DNA from: Helicoverpa zea
Lineage: Eukaryota > Arthropoda > Insecta > Lepidoptera > Noctuidae
Reading direction: 5' to 3'
Length of the DNA: 64,000 bases
Assembly: GCF_022581195.2 (NCBI RefSeq)
Contig: NC_061482.1
Coordinates: forward strand, 11,160,001 to 11,224,000
Shown here: positions 21,263 to 36,100 of the stretch, one piece after another
How positions within the stretch are numbered: position 1 is the first letter of the stretch
Layout: each line of letters starts with the position of its first letter
Notes under the pieces: generated by a model
The model's input: the letters and a program-made list of their open reading frames with translations, nothing else
The model's database searches: none
Told to the model about the DNA's origin: nothing
Translations under genes and position numbers: made by a program

Positions 21263-24200
21263 GAATGTATATAATGTTTCGCGCGTTTCAATTCTATCTC
21301 CATATTACTTCAAAATGCGTAACAATGCATGCAGCAAACCCTTAGTCCCAAACAAATTCTGAAAGGAAAATACTTACAGAATTAAGAACTATGAACAGAA
21401 TTTTCATCTTATTATCCGTCTGAAATGGTTCAGAAACTTCACAGACTCAACTGTAGATAGTTTTTTTAGCAGCTTTAACTTTCGTCTTCGTCCATCGCAA
21501 GCTTTGTCCTAAGATTATCACACGTTAAGCCGAACTAAGTAGGAAGTGTTTTCATCATGCTACTTTTGTTAGGTAACTTGTTATAATGGGATTTGTGCAA
21601 CACTGCAGCTTATCGGCCTGGCTAGCCCGACGCCAGACCGGGGAAGGGAATTATCTCATCTTTCAAACTCTTGTACACAATATTTTGTTGCGATAAAACT
21701 GAATGTTGAATGAACTGTGATATTTGTAAACAAAAATACGCTTGTTTTATTGAACTAAAAAGAAGAGAGCTTAGCAATCTCAGTTCGAGGACCTTTTTTA
21801 AACGATCCTCAAGTCCACTAAAATAAGATTATTTTAGAAATCAATGAATTTGTATTCGATAATATACTTTTCCGAATTTCTAAAAAAAATACACAATACT
21901 CAATTAAATTAATGTAATCTGTTTGTTTCAGGTATTGGACAAAGGACTACACATGCGGCCAAATAAAATGGGATTTGCCAAAATTAAAGGCAAAAAACCT
22001 CTTCTTTACTTAATGGAATTCCACCGAGCATCGTTTACCTTTTTCTTAGAAGGACGCCTTTAATTTTCTGATTTGATTTTTCATTTTACTTTTTCACAAA
22101 TATTTTTACAAAGGCCAAACCCTTGACGGTCTTTTGTAAAGAAATTATATCAAAAGTAAATTCGAGTGTACGAACATCCTTTATGTAATAAACTAAGGTT
22201 TGTGGGCTGTTATTGCTGGATATTTTTAAACAATTTACAAACGGACCTTGTTCTCGACAAAGCTAAAATATTTTAACGTAATACATTAACTATGCTTAAA
22301 AAGTGAGGGTTAAAATTCATCACTGACAAATTTTAGTATTAACGAAAACAAAAACGCCAGTTTAGAAAAGTTAATTTCAAACACAATAAAAACTAAATGA
22401 CATAATAACAAAACTGACTTGTTCTAATTACAGTAGCTAATAAAAATAACAGTATAAGAGACGATAAACTTAAATTAAAAACATTAATTATGTGCCAGTG
22501 TTGAGCGCTTCAGCAGGGAAGGTAGATCAATACGAAATTGCCAATAAACTCGACAAACGTTAGGGTTGCAAAAACTTTGTTGAGAAACTCGAAACACTTA
22601 GGAAGAGCTTAGCAATTCGAAATCATCCTAATTCGAATCTAGTCCTCGACGATAGCAACTCGGTCTACGTCTGGGGACTTATGAACCAATTTGCAGTTGG
22701 GATTTTTACAATTTGCAAGTTTCCAATTGAGTCACATTAAGCGCCTACTTTTTCAGTGGATACGATTTTTCTAACATTTTTTATTGGAATTTTGTTTGTA
22801 CGGTACTTGGATTAAGGAGTAAAATAAGGATTATCAGGGATTAATTAGAGTTATATACCGAAAATAAGTGGGAGTTAGGTAGAAAAACAGTCGATTTTAT
22901 AAAATACACGTGTATCAGAGATTAATTAGACAAAAAAAAAGTAATCTTTCACGAAAATAACAACACACCGACTGGAAAATTATTTTACAATCTCGAAGTA
23001 AAAATAACAGCATTGTTCTCGAATTACAAATTGTCCCAGTTTTTTAACGAGTATATAATTAAAGTTGACGAGAGTAAGACGCTATAGTTTCTACGCTACG
23101 GAGTCCTCATTATTTCTCCGACGCGACCCTACCTGGTATAGGATTTCGTTGTTCTACTACTGAAGTATAATGCAGTTTGATTTGACTTTTAATTGGAGCA
23201 TCCCTTGAGTGCGAACGTCGGACTTTAATTTACTTAGTTCGTGCTTGGACGGATCTCGCTCACTCATCCACTCGAATTCACTACAAATTGTCCAGCAAAA
23301 TATCGGAAAATACACCCCCTGTACACAATATTGCTTTCTCGAGAGCACAATTTATTGAAATTGGATGATTCACTGTTTATATTTTCTTTGATTACTTGGA
23401 TTCTGAATGGTTTTGTAATCGGCCTTGCATTGTGATTCCGGTATCAATATCTGTTCCATCATTTGAAATCTTTTCAAGCAAGCTTTTCTATGCAACTGTT
23501 TGTTGTCTTGTAGCCATTCTATTCAATGCATGATACACATACATACAGTATCCGTAATAAGTACTTTCACTACAACATACGAGTCTGAATGAAAACATGT
23601 ACAAGATAAATCCTTCAAAATAATTAATTCCCAAGTCAAGTCGGTAAAGGTATCTTCAACAAATGCTACCTTTCCTAATAGGTACATTGTTTCACCAACA
23701 TTTGGGTGAGAGCTTACCGCAGTATTTAACTATTTAAATTCAATCAAAATTACGAACACCTTAAGTCGCCTGTTGAACAATAGGTTTGGCCTCAAAGTAC
23801 TTAACTCAATCCCTAAGTTAAAGTAATGACTAACTTTGGATGCGAGGGCAGGAACGAGCCTAACTTTAATTAATTTGAAACTGGTCGCTATTCGGACATT
23901 CGATTTTGATTGTTTACCTCGTTTTGTGTGAGCGGAAACTGGTATCATATGACGATCATATTTATTAAAAAGTAACATAGAAATTTGTTGATAAGTACTT
24001 TTTACTTTACAAACAAATGAAAAACCAAGATCTTAATTCAAAGTTTTATTTCTCGAACATAATATTTTATAGCCTTTCAGGTGTTGAAACATTACACAGC
24101 TTTTCACACTATTAGCCTAGGGCAATAAAAACCTGCCCTTGTAGTGTTAAGGTACCTTATCTTTTGTTCAGTTCATGAACGCCAGTAAAATTAACATTGC

Positions 24201-24645
24201 ACCTTTATTTTTTCTTTATGACCTTTTTATAAGTCTCAGGGTACATTATAATTTTTGTTATTTTATTTATTAGTCACGCAGCTATCGTTAATCTTAATAG
24301 AATTGCAGACTACGTGTTATTTTTTGTATTTTTTATGAAATAGCACAGCTGACTGACAGAACAATGTCTAAAGCTAGAAGATTTATAGGTTTTTGTTTTA
24401 TAAAAAAAATTTGAAGAGACACTCTAAGGTTAATTTAAGATTACATTAAAAACACATACTAATAGTAGACGATTATTTGAATATCATTGGAGCTATTGTA
24501 AGCTTTATTTTATATTTTGGCAAATCTCAAATCACTTAAAACACTACAAACTGCAACAATTCTTAAATAAAACGGCAAACATTATCAGCCTTACTTATAA
24601 ACGCGAATTAAATAATAAGTAATACTTAAGGGCTGTTTAAGAAAA
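21263..24645. other. AT-rich non-coding stretch
   Basis: No gene or known repeat. A CCTGGCTAGCCCGACGCCAG patch at about 21620 is GC-rich. Frames of up to 82 codons (23730-23978, minus) have no motif. Confidence 0.45.
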
Positions 24646-24647
24646 TT

Positions 24648-24754
24648 CTTACTTATAAACGTTGCTTAAGCAAGTCTTAACTAACATTTAATCACTACTT
24701 AAGACTTTAAGTAGTGATTAGTTAAAATGTTGCTTAGAGGTTTTTATAAGTAAG
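24648..24754. mobile_element. compact hairpin MITE
   Basis: CTTACTTATAAAC (left) and TTTTTATAAGTAAG (right) are terminal inverted repeats, and the arms remain complementary toward the centre, where TAATCACTACTTAA and TTAAGTAGTGATTA face each other across a 4-bp loop. The whole 107 bp can fold into one stem. A related CTTACTTATAAACGCG block lies just outside at about 24590. Confidence 0.75.
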
Positions 24755-27700
24755 GGGGTTTATTTCTATAATAACGTTTTAACTTCGACCGTTCGAATAG
24801 GGCTGTTGCCACAAGCATCTTCTTATTGTGCCTGCATGCACATATGCTTAAAACGTTGTGGAACTATATCGGATAATACCCCAGACCTCTAGTGCATGTC
24901 GCGACCCAGTTTATTGAAAATTCTGCGTAAATTTAACGCAGACCTTATTCCGTTTGTGTAGTTGACACAGTTTTGCCAAGCCATAGGTTGCGGTTTTCAC
25001 ATTATAACGTTTACATTTTAAATTAATTATGCTTGCTGTTTGAAAGTGAATTATTTTGTATTTTTTTGTAGGCCACTTTGCGGGGATATTTTGCATTTGT
25101 ACTAGTAAAAACTCTTACAATCTTTAAAAAAGCCTAGTTATATCACAAAAAATATAAAGCACGATATTTTCCCAAACTATCATTAAAGTACATAACATTA
25201 ACAATAACTAAGACAGTTATTCAAATAGAGCGAGTTCAACACAACGTGTGTATAATGTCACGTCCCACAGGACTAACAAAATACTGCTTTACATTGTAGC
25301 ATCTTAGAAGCAACAAGAAACACCCTGAAGGCCATTTAGTTCATGAGAACATGGCTAATATCACCCCCCACGAGAAATGCAGAATTTTGCAAAATTATAG
25401 CATTGAATTTCTATTCCAGTCCTAATTGGCCATAGAATATAATGTATGTACATTCAGAACTAAAGTTGATACTTTCGTCTATTCACTAAGGAATACAGTT
25501 TGAGAGGTTGCACACTTTTGAAGTTGAATTCATATTGTTATTATATTGGTTAAAAGTTACACATAATGTTTACTTTTAGAAAAAAATCTTTATTTTTAAA
25601 TGCTGGTTATATTTCGAGATTTTTTAAATTAATAGCTCTATAAGCTCACAAGCACCACTAATTAACAATTATAAGGTGTTAAATAAATTACGAAACACGT
25701 TTTTCCAACTATTCATCTGATATCTTCGTCCGTTTAATACTTAACAAAGCTATTTATACCGAATAGAGACCATTTCCTTGGAGAAAAATTGTAAACATGT
25801 CGTTTCGACTTCGTTCCGATTTGAATTCAAAAGAGGGTATCTCGGAAAATCCACACTTTGAAACACATAGCGCTATAACGGAAATCAATTGTAGCACAAT
25901 GTTGTGTTCTGTGAGCGCATTCTTTGTTTTATATCAACGAAAATTGACACTATAAAAGACAAGATAGGGTTTCAAATTGAAAATCGGACACACAAAATGG
26001 TGAAAAAAAAACATTGCCATTAAGACTTGAACACATAAGATAAAAAATAAAGAACAATCGATAGTACCTAGCACTATATAGATCAATAAAATTATGGGTA
26101 CATTGAACCCTTCCCCAAGCGTACAATATACTTAAGCATTAAGCAAGTACTCCTCATAATAGATTTAAGATTGGCGTGGCTACCAGATAATTAAGGTACA
26201 CAGATTTGGGTATTCGCACCCATCAGATTAGATTGAATCCCAAATGGGTGTACAGAATCCCAACTCACAGGTTAAGTCAAATCATATAACAGCTATATCG
26301 ATTTAAATTACGAGTACTTTAGCTGAGTGAAGGGCATTCGATATGAAAATAGGATTTTGAAATCGAATATGAATTTCATTTTAGCTAATTGCGTGCGGTT
26401 TTGTGGGGGCCTTTTGTAACGTTACTGTGATATTGACAAATTGTTTATGTGTATATAAATGATCAGTGAATATTGTGCTTTTAGTATAATTATTTGAAAT
26501 CAAGTGGCTGCGGATATTTCAAACATAGGTATCCAAAAAAGGTATTCGGTATTTTTCTTTAAAAATGCCACGCGAGACAGGATGTCCTTTGTTTGTGTAG
26601 GGTACCAGAGATTGGGCAGCTACATTTGCCGTGTAATCCCATATTCGAGTAGGTATGTTCCGCAGGGTTTTGGCATGTCCCGTCTAATCTCATAAAGCTT
26701 GGTCATACCGCGGGTTGCTATCATATTGTTCGGCGCGTTGCATGCGACCGCAGGTACCGTACAGCCGACAAATGCTCCTAATGTAAATTGTACACATTTT
26801 TTCGTGGTGCGGAAATCTCGTGGATTTAAATTTTGCTTGCGATTAAAAAAACATAAGGTAATATTACTTACATTGTTTAAAAATTGCGGCTTAAAGTAGA
26901 TTTTTCTAATAGGTTCTTAATGCAAAAGAAACTTTGAAAAAAAAACACTAGAGCTACGATAGTAAAATAGGTACACAACACAACCCAAAGGAAGATTTAA
27001 GTTACTTTTATCTGTAACCATAAAAGAATTCCCCCTAAATACTACTAAAACTGCGGCAAACATATAGTTTCATGTAAATAAATAGCTACAATACATCTTC
27101 ACTACATATTGTTGTCGTTCGCAATTTTCTACCTCCGCGGTACGGCTTATGTATAAATATCGCAATACCCAGGTACCCTACACCCCAAAAGCGTGTTTTA
27201 CATTCAGTACATAACATTGTGATCCGACAACAACCTGCGCGGATGACTGTACTTAGTACTATGTAACGTTATGTCCCTTTCGCAGAACACCGCGGAGTAA
27301 TCTTCTTATGAGGCTCTTGAGATGCGTAACTGGATTTACTAAACACGACATATTATGTACAAGTTAGGACGCAGGTGTTACGCTTGTTCCTCTACAACGT
27401 ACATTTTACGACGTACCGCATTATGTCACTTACAATTACTGAATACACAACGCTTTTTATTCATGAAAATATAAAACTAGAAACGTGTATGAATAATGGA
27501 AATAGAAGAATAGTCTCAAACGCTATTTAATTAAAAGTTATCAAGACCAGTATGACTGCGCCATACTTTTCCGAACTCAGTATTCCACCGACTTGTACCG
27601 CAGACTTCTTCAGAATTCGAATTATGACCCATTACCATGAAAGAAAAAAAAAGAGTGCTCAAACAGAAATAAATATTCATTACCTTTGCGTTTGTTTCAG

Positions 27701-30120
27701 CAAGTTTAATTTAAAAAAAAAACTAATGTCAACAACAAACGGTCCGATAGTTATTCCTGGGCTTTACCTTACTACAACATTAATTAAAACCTTATTTAAA
27801 TATGTATACATCAAGTTTCATTACTGTACCTGGGAGGGCGAAAAGCGCCGGTAGAATGTTTTCAGTATTTTTTCCGTTCGCGAAAGCAAAAATTAACAGC
27901 GAAGCCAGGACAGCAAAGTAAACAAGGTGCACAGTATTAAACATTTGCCGGGTACGCTGTAAATCCTGGTTCTTTGCAGAGTGAATACGCCGCTCTCGAT
28001 AATCCCATGATCCTTATTTACTAGGAAAGGCTCGAAGGGCCGCGGGCTTTATCCGAACGCACTCACCGCACGACTCACGACACGCCGAACACTGTTTTCT
28101 TCTCGGATTTACCCTCAAAAATAATGCTCTAAGGATAGTGGGGCTTCTACCTACAGGTATTATGTGGCTAATTTTATCGCAGTAATTTAATACAAAGTAA
28201 TGATAAAACAAAGCCCGATCCCGAAACGTTGTCATAATTAAAATTTAATTTGTATTTTAATATGTAAATTAAAGCCTAATTAATTTTGGAAAAAAGGCAC
28301 CAAATTGTACGTCGTGTTTTGCCAATGTCATCGTTACACTTCAAAAGCTCGCCCCTCTGACTGGCATTATTTCAACGTGTTGCCAAGTTACGTAATTGAG
28401 TTCGGAACTAAGCGCACCCTTTATAATAACATGAAATATTTAATATTTTAAAATAGGTAAATACAGAGAAAATTAATTTTAGTTAGCTATTCGTCGTTTT
28501 ATTAAATTAGGAATTGTGTAGGTAGCTATTTTTAGACATTAATTAGATTGGGTCCCGGAATTTGGTTTGAATAATTGATATTTCGGAGCGCCAATAAAAG
28601 GTAACACGATAGTTTGGGTCCATTTAGAAGTGAATATGCATTTCCCTGACGGGTGATCTCGGCGTAACAGCTCGATGTGAATGCCGGGAGCCACGTAGCT
28701 ACCATCACTTACGTCGCCAGTAATAGTGCTCTTCCCTCTCACATAACTTATGTACACTGTCGGTACACACAGAAAACTATTAAAACGTCGTAGTTTTTCA
28801 TTATCACGATAAAACTATTTAAACAGGAGACGGAGAAAAAGCTTTGCGTACAAATCCTCGTAGCACAAACAATACCTGTTTTCGCCATAACATTCCATCC
28901 CCGTGGGTGGTATTATGGCTTGGGTACGCAAAGAGGATACACGAGTATAAACCGTAAATCCTCAAAATCAAGAATAGGGGTGTAACGCTGACTTAATATT
29001 TGACGTTGTTGAGCTTTAATGTGCACAGCATGTTTATCATATTATACGAGCATATAACCTTTTGACGGAGAGGTTTTAATTACATAACACATTCACTTCA
29101 TTCATTACATAAACTATGTAACATATATCATGTAGTTGGGTAGATATTTTTATAAATATTTAGTTTGAATTAATTTCTTGGAGTCGAAGCGCGAGTAGTG
29201 GCGGTAGGTATTCTGAGTTGTAGGTGGCAGTAAGAAGATTGGACATTGTTCCCTGACGAACTTTGATTCAGGTGTAGAAACTTACTCAAGTTTCTCCCTT
29301 GTTCATAGCGAAGTAATGGCTGAATTCCATTAACATATCGCACTTGAGAGTACGACAAAATTATATTAAAAAAATGATTTATGTACCAAATAATCTAAAA
29401 CGATAAATAATTATAATATACCTATTTTATACGCAACATGTTTTCACTCTAATCTGTTCATGATTAAGTAGCTCCTATCTACCTTCCAGCAGCAATCGCG
29501 ACAGCCATATCGACCATTTATCATATTATATTCACAAAAACCTCTTACAAAATGATAAAAGCTAGCGACGAAACTCTCGATAACCGGAACGGTGTCTTTT
29601 TTCATTGAGCGAAACGGGACGGGCCCTAGGGAGGGAAATATCAGCATGTCATTTGTTTATATTGTGGAATTAATCCCCCAAGCCGGCATGACTGATGAAT
29701 CGAGTCAAACGTCGCTTGCCAAACAAAGAAACACCGAGGTGTGTACTATAATCGATGCTCACTTAAACGACAGATGCTACAAACGGGTGCCATCAATCTA
29801 TCCCTCCCCCCGCGCCCACCATCCGATTCCTGCCCCCCGAGGGCCGAATTGTTATTCACGTTCCATTACCTCAATTTTTTAGAGCCGAGGTGCCTGAAAA
29901 GAAACCCTTTCACTTATTGTGTCTCATTCCTGAATCGGTGGAGGGCCATCGTAAAATTAAATTTCTTTAGATTATTCATATTTTTTTCTTTATTCTCGTC
30001 GAGTGTTTATTCAGTATTCTCTTTCAGATGTTGGAAGTTACACGGTAAAGTTGGAATATATTATTAAGGCTTTGGCAATATTGCGGTTGAGATATCGTTT
30101 TTAGTTTTCCAATAAAACAA
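24755..30120. other. AT-rich non-coding stretch
   Basis: No exon is supported. Frames at 27552-27854, 28539-28757, 29592-29882 and 29741-30067 were inspected and lack motifs. The less AT-rich blocks at about 26.5-26.8 kb and 28.5-28.75 kb may be old elements or conserved non-coding DNA. Confidence 0.45.
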
Positions 30121-30141
30121 ACAATAAATTCAGAAGGTTAG

Positions 30142-30171
30142 CGTGCACGAGCGCGCCGCGCGGTGTGCACG
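30142..30171. repeat. CpG-rich hairpin
   Basis: CGTGCAC (30142-30148) pairs with GTGCACG (30165-30171) around a CpG-rich centre. It is sharply GC-rich in AT-rich surroundings. Confidence 0.55.
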
Positions 30172-32895
30172 ACACGCGACAAGAATCATTCAAGAATCGA
30201 TTAAAGTCAGCCACACACGTACTGGAATCGAACAAACATCGAGAGCTCAATGGCCCGATCACAGGGTGCGCTAAGTCACGTCCCTCCGACCAATAATTCA
30301 ATAAGAAGCGATCCAAACGCCAAGTGGAATCATAGACTTGGCTTTAGCCATGCAACTCTGTTCTAAACTTATTTATATTCTATTCAAAATAATCTTGGTT
30401 TTCCATTTCAATCTTTAGACTTTCGCTCGCCGCGACAAGAAACAGGCACTTAAAGCGTATTAAAGCGGCGACATATGAACTCGAAAGATTACAGTGATTA
30501 GTTAATTACTTGGTATTAGCTTAATCCTTCAAACAAGTGTGCGCGCGCTTATGAGACTTGTGAAAGGTTCACAGCATTTGGTGCGACGATATAAAACTGG
30601 GTAAAGACTGCTAGCTTAGGTTTGGGGGGGCGCAATTTCCCCTATCGCTACACAATGGGTAACCGCAGCTTAGACGCTGGAACAAAGCTTCATTATGCGT
30701 TTAGCTCATTAACTGAATAAATGAATTCGGTGGAAGGGTTTTGGCTCGCTTTGTAGGTACTTGATGAGTTTCGTCACATTGATTGCAGCACCTCCTCAAT
30801 TTTATCGCTATTGGCTGAGGGTGGCAGGTGGGTGCAAATAAATACGAAAACAAACTTTAATATTTTCCAACATAAAAAAATCTCATAATAACTTTTAAAA
30901 TATATTCAAAACGGAATACCCACCATTGAATTTAATTTAACATGATTAATTACCCTGGTAGCGACACAAGACACTACATTCGGAATTACAGCGCGAAAAT
31001 GCATGAACTAAAGGCTTGTATGTCACGGTGGATTAAGAGTACAAAACGTTGTTTAGCCGGGAGCAATAAATGCGGTATCATTCTGTGTGAACTGCACTTA
31101 TTAGGGTCGGTGCAGATGCAACGCGACGTCGACGGGCGTCACTTGCAATCAAGAGGCCGCGAGTTATTTTGCTACAGGGAAATGCGCGTATATTTTTCGG
31201 TTGCTGTTTTTTATAATTTTGTCATAATTACCTACCTACATAATTAGTATTTATGTAGTTATAATAGATATCTGTAGATTTTGTTATTTTACACGGGACA
31301 TGCGCTAGCTGGAATCGAAAGCTAGCATCTCTATTATTATAAGATGTACGGGTCAAATTAAAGCTAAATTCACACAGCTTACATTAATTTTGAAACTATG
31401 TACCCCTACCCAGCAACTTTTTTGTTACTCAAAACGAATGCCAAATCAATGTTATTAAATTGGACATACACTCATTTCAGTCGAACAATATTATAAGCTA
31501 ATTAAAAACAGTTGAATGTTTATCACCAACACAGAAAGAATTCGCAACATAAGCTCAAAACTAACCAACAGCAAAGTGTGCTTAAGATGCAAAACAAAAT
31601 CTACAAGCATTGAACTCCATTTCTGTAGTTTAAAATTATTTAATGAAATTACGGCACTCTGAAAGCGTTATAGTGGACACTTAAAATGGATTGCAGTGTA
31701 AACTTAGTCGCACTTAGAAGCTAATGAATGTTGGTGTATAAATTAGTCTATCTCGGAACGAGTGACTAGATCTGAAATCGGTCGGTGAAATGTATTAATT
31801 TGTTTTAAATAAATAAAACATAAATAAGTAATTGTGCTGTCGTAGAAGTGTTAGTGATGTATAGCGGGATAAGGTTTCAATAATGTATCTCTTTTAAGAA
31901 CATGTTTTGTTTACATAAATGATTCAAAATCGGTAGGTACTTGTATTTGCTCAGCTGTTTAAGTACTATCAGATTACAGAACAATTTATTTAAGAAAATT
32001 ATTATTGCAGTAGAAAACAAAAGCATTCCATCTCCGAGTAAAGAAAACTGAGATATTTTATCATCACGCGAATAAAGTCAAGATGCAACATTTTAAGTTC
32101 ATCTTGTATTAAATGGAGCTCCACACTAATATACTATTTATCTCGCTAAAAAGCTTTTCATACTCCCGGATAAGTAATTTTAATATACTAGGAATTATTT
32201 GACTCTTGTTTATAATATAATTTACCTTCAAAGTTACAAAATGGAGAGAGAGAGGTGAAAAGAAAGTACTGCTTTTAGATTAATGAATTTAAGACCGGCC
32301 TGAGTAGCAATATATATAATACGATTCACGAAAAACTCGAGCAATGCATTAGCATGCCGACTCACCTGTACAGAGCTAAGTTAAAAATCATGTAGCACTC
32401 GCGTCCCGTGTGGACGCTCGTACTGGGGAAATGGGAGACTCGACGAAAATAAGGAAAACCTTCCGCTTTTGTGTAACTCGAATGCATGCGCTGCATACCC
32501 ACTGAGCGAGCTATCTCGATCACATCTTCCGAGTTTACAATTTCCAACTAAAATCGGTTTTGGAAGCCTTCGGGCCGTCAACTTTCGCGCTACATCGCAT
32601 TCAATGCGTCAGAGGGATTTTTTTTTTCAGAATGCAATGTCAATACCCCTTGTTCAGTCACTGGGAGATAATGCCGTCAAGGTGTTTGACGCCAACACGT
32701 GTTTTAAAAATTTTGAACTGCCTGAAAGGCTCAAAGGGGCAGGTAAAAGTGCCTTAATATATAAAATTATACAATAACGTTGTTTATTGTGAATGCATTT
32801 TAATTGAGTAAAAACGTGTATCGAAGGATTATTAAATGATTGCCACACCCAGATTGTTGTTTATCGTAACACAAAATTTTCTATTTTATCGAATC
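30172..32895. other. AT-rich non-coding stretch
   Basis: Nothing recognised. A 101-codon frame at 30942-31247 shows no motif. Confidence 0.5.
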
Positions 32896-32901
32896 TAATA
32901 A

Positions 32902-32974
32902 GGTGTCGTGGCGTGAACGCTGCGGGCGGCGCGCGTCTCCGCTGCGTTACGGCACGTCGGCGCGACGCGACACC
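32902..32974. repeat. CpG-rich block closed by an inverted repeat
   Basis: GGTGTCG (32902-32908) and CGACACC (32968-32974) bound 73 bp dominated by CG dinucleotides. The closed, symmetrical limits suggest a small fold-back element rather than a CpG island promoter. Confidence 0.5.
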
Positions 32975-33166
32975 ATCCCGCTAGAGCACCAGAAAATTAC
33001 GTTACCATTCCCCCGCACCAGTCCGTTCAGAAATTCCGAAATCACGCTCCAATTTCAAGGATAATTCTTGAAAATTCGACGTCGAATTGACGTCTTGCGA
33101 TTTGAGATACCAAAAGTAGTGAGGGAGAATCAACTTTTATAGTGGTAGTTGCTGACAGATTTAAAA

Positions 33167-33181
33167 TTTTTTTTTTTTTTT
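33167..33181. repeat. poly-T run, 15 bases
   Basis: An uninterrupted T15 tract; no retroposon attached to it was recognised on either side. Confidence 0.9.
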
Positions 33182-36100
33182 ATGTAGCGTATTTTCAAAT
33201 CATTTACCAAAGTTAAACTTTCTTTGAACTTCACAAATCAATAGCTGATTAGCATGATACAACCTTAAACATTCAACCTTTGGAGATCTTTATTGTAGTT
33301 GGAATCTATTTAATCAAGTTAGCGCCAAGTCCATCTTTACAAGGTGTTTGACCAGATCCAAATAGCAGTCTATTATGAAACGCTCAGTATTCAAACACAA
33401 GTATTCCAGATCAAATTTAGAGGAGATGCTAATCAAACACTGTGAGTCGAAGGCAAATTTGTAAATTCTGTGAATCCACTAAGATTCAGTCCAAGTGGAG
33501 GGCAAGGAAAATTATGAAGTTTGCCGTCTTCGCTTGCTCCAGATCAATATGATTTTCTGAATTTGAGACGGCACTTGCTTTGAGCCGAATATTCTGCAGA
33601 AACCGTGGAGTAAATGTTCAAGAGTTTCACGGGGCACCGAGGCTAAATAAAGTCGTTCAAAACTTGAAATGTCTAGGACATTGATTTTGCAGAACCACGA
33701 TAAGTTAAAGTGTACTTAGGTAAGCGTGGTTTGCATTGCTTGGAAACCCACATCAAGGTAAAGTTGACGCTTGGGGACCTTAATTACACACAGAGGGTCG
33801 CTCTTTTTGGGGCCTTAGAAAAGCCCAACACAAGTTTGCGAACGTTAACTGACGCAGATTACGGAACCCCAACTAATACACAGGCAATTTTTTGTGCTCA
33901 CTCATTAGCCACGCTTAGTTACAGTAATTACGTAAATGTTTAGTAATGAATATATAATTATGTTCTTTTCTATAGTAACCACAAACAATTACACAAGTTT
34001 GGTTAACTAAACACAACATTCTGCAATAGTCATCAATTTAATAGAATAAGCTACCAAACAATTACAAATGTAATCAACATTATGCGGTATCATACCGCTT
34101 AATTAAAACACTCAACTCCCAAATTATTTCTTGGTACAATCATTACGTGATTCAACCAATTACGGCCGACCAACAAAACCAAGTGCCGGCCATGCAATTG
34201 AAAATCCATTAACGTTAACATACGTGATAGCTTCGCTCGGGACCAGCGTGCGTGACACGGCGCGCCGTGCTACTGAAGAACGTGATGCTGAATCTTTTGT
34301 TCTTCGACATGCCATCCAATTGTACTTTGGCGCGCCCGATCAAAATGGCGACACAACATTACATCTTTTTGCATTCCCAACAAGCGTGAGACGCGTCGGC
34401 TCTATGCATTTCCCGCAACGTGTGGTAACAACTTTGAAAACGGTTTTGAATTGAAAACAGATTCAACACCACTAGGCATACACGATGCCATCATAGTTTA
34501 AAAGTTAGAGGACACACGGATAGATCTAACAAAGTTACAAAGGTGTTTGAAATTCAACTAAACTGGAAGCCGACTTCATATTTCAGTCCTGTGCATCTGG
34601 ATATTTGGTGTTAACTGACACTAGAATTGCAAGTGTCCCCAACTATGTCAAAAGTTCCGTAAATAACAGGGACTGACGAATTTCAGTTAGTAATTTAATA
34701 TGAACCCTCGAATTCCTGGGTTACATAGAGGGCGAAATAACAGCTTCGTGTAGCGGGCTAAAACAAATGCCGATGCAGTCTTTGAATGGCATACATAGCG
34801 CGGATTCAGAGGCATGCTCGCGTGCCGAACTGACGAAGGGCCTAAAATATTCTGTTTTATTATCACGGGGATGAAAGGCACGAACAAAAGGAACTCTTAA
34901 ATTGTCGTCATGTCCGTCAGTCCCTCTATGTGATGCATTCTCTATTGATATAGCCTAGATTATAACAACAGCAGGCAATAAAATACGAGGAGTTTTTAAA
35001 AGTTTTCATTATCTTAGTTCGTTAGTTACAAAATTACGTAGTGGCACTACTGTTTTCCCTGCTCTGCGGACTTATTACGCGTGTACTAATGTTTATTTAG
35101 TACTTTATTAACATTTTGACAGCCAAACTATAAATTCATATGTCCACAACAGTTAGTTTTCATTTATATCGAAAATTCAACTACAATAATTTATTATTAT
35201 GTAGATTAAAATCAGCAACTTAAATATGATGAGAATATTGTGTTTATAACTGCTTTGTGCTTCGTATATTATTTATGAGGATTTATAATGTTTAGGTAAT
35301 TTTTGTTATTAAGGAAAATATTCTACTTACATTTACTTAGAGGAACAGTTTGTCACGATTATAGTACTTCACAGTGGTGCAGTGAACTTGAAGCCAAAAT
35401 GATGGAGTCGCCGGCACGAGCGGGATGGCCGCGGACTGCCCATACAAGAGTCATCCCACTTTATCCCGCTTGTCCTACTTGTCCCGCAAACTTTTGCTCA
35501 TTTGTAAGACGTCAATAAAACTTTTCTGTCCGTTGTTCCCATTTCACTTCGCTAGTTTTAATAATTTCTTCAATATCTTCACGCCAAGATGGCTTAGAAA
35601 ATGAACATTGGAGAGAGAAAGGTTTTTATACCAGTTTTTTGTAAGTGAACTTTAGTCTGGAACTTTTATCGCCGTCGAATATCAGAGAGCTTTAATCTTT
35701 CTTTACACAAATCGTTGGATACCTGGCTACATTGTTCGTAACAAGCTAATCAACGTAAATTGAGATTCAAATTCCATGTTCGTCTTATAAGATCGAAACA
35801 ATACTCATTAAAATGGCTGACAATAATATTTTTGATTAACTTTATAGGTAGCTGTTTACTCTTTATGCTCGTCATATTGCCTGCGGAAGAGGTTTTAGAA
35901 GTTCCCTTTCGATTAATTACCCTCCCTGCGGAGATAAAACGTGGGTAAACTGAAACATTTTTTGCCCCACGGGGGGCTTATTGATCTGTCTAAATAGGTA
36001 GGGCGGGAAATCACGGGAACGAAGCTACCACGCCTAATAAATGACGTGTTGTTAGATAGGTAGGTACACTGGCCAATTTATTGCTTTGCTTACTTTTTAG

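Noticed and set aside
28539..28757. 72-codon minus-strand frame with protein-like composition
   Set aside because: No family recognised and no splice sites or neighbours to support it; possibly an old element.
29592..30067. Overlapping 96- and 108-codon plus-strand frames
   Set aside because: Different frames of one less AT-rich block; neither has motifs.
30205..30235. TGGAATCGAAC string suggesting a tRNA B box
   Set aside because: No A box at the right distance and no cloverleaf could be drawn.
34131..34454. 107-codon plus-strand frame with balanced composition
   Set aside because: No recognisable motif, start context or splice sites; length is possible by chance in 64 kb.
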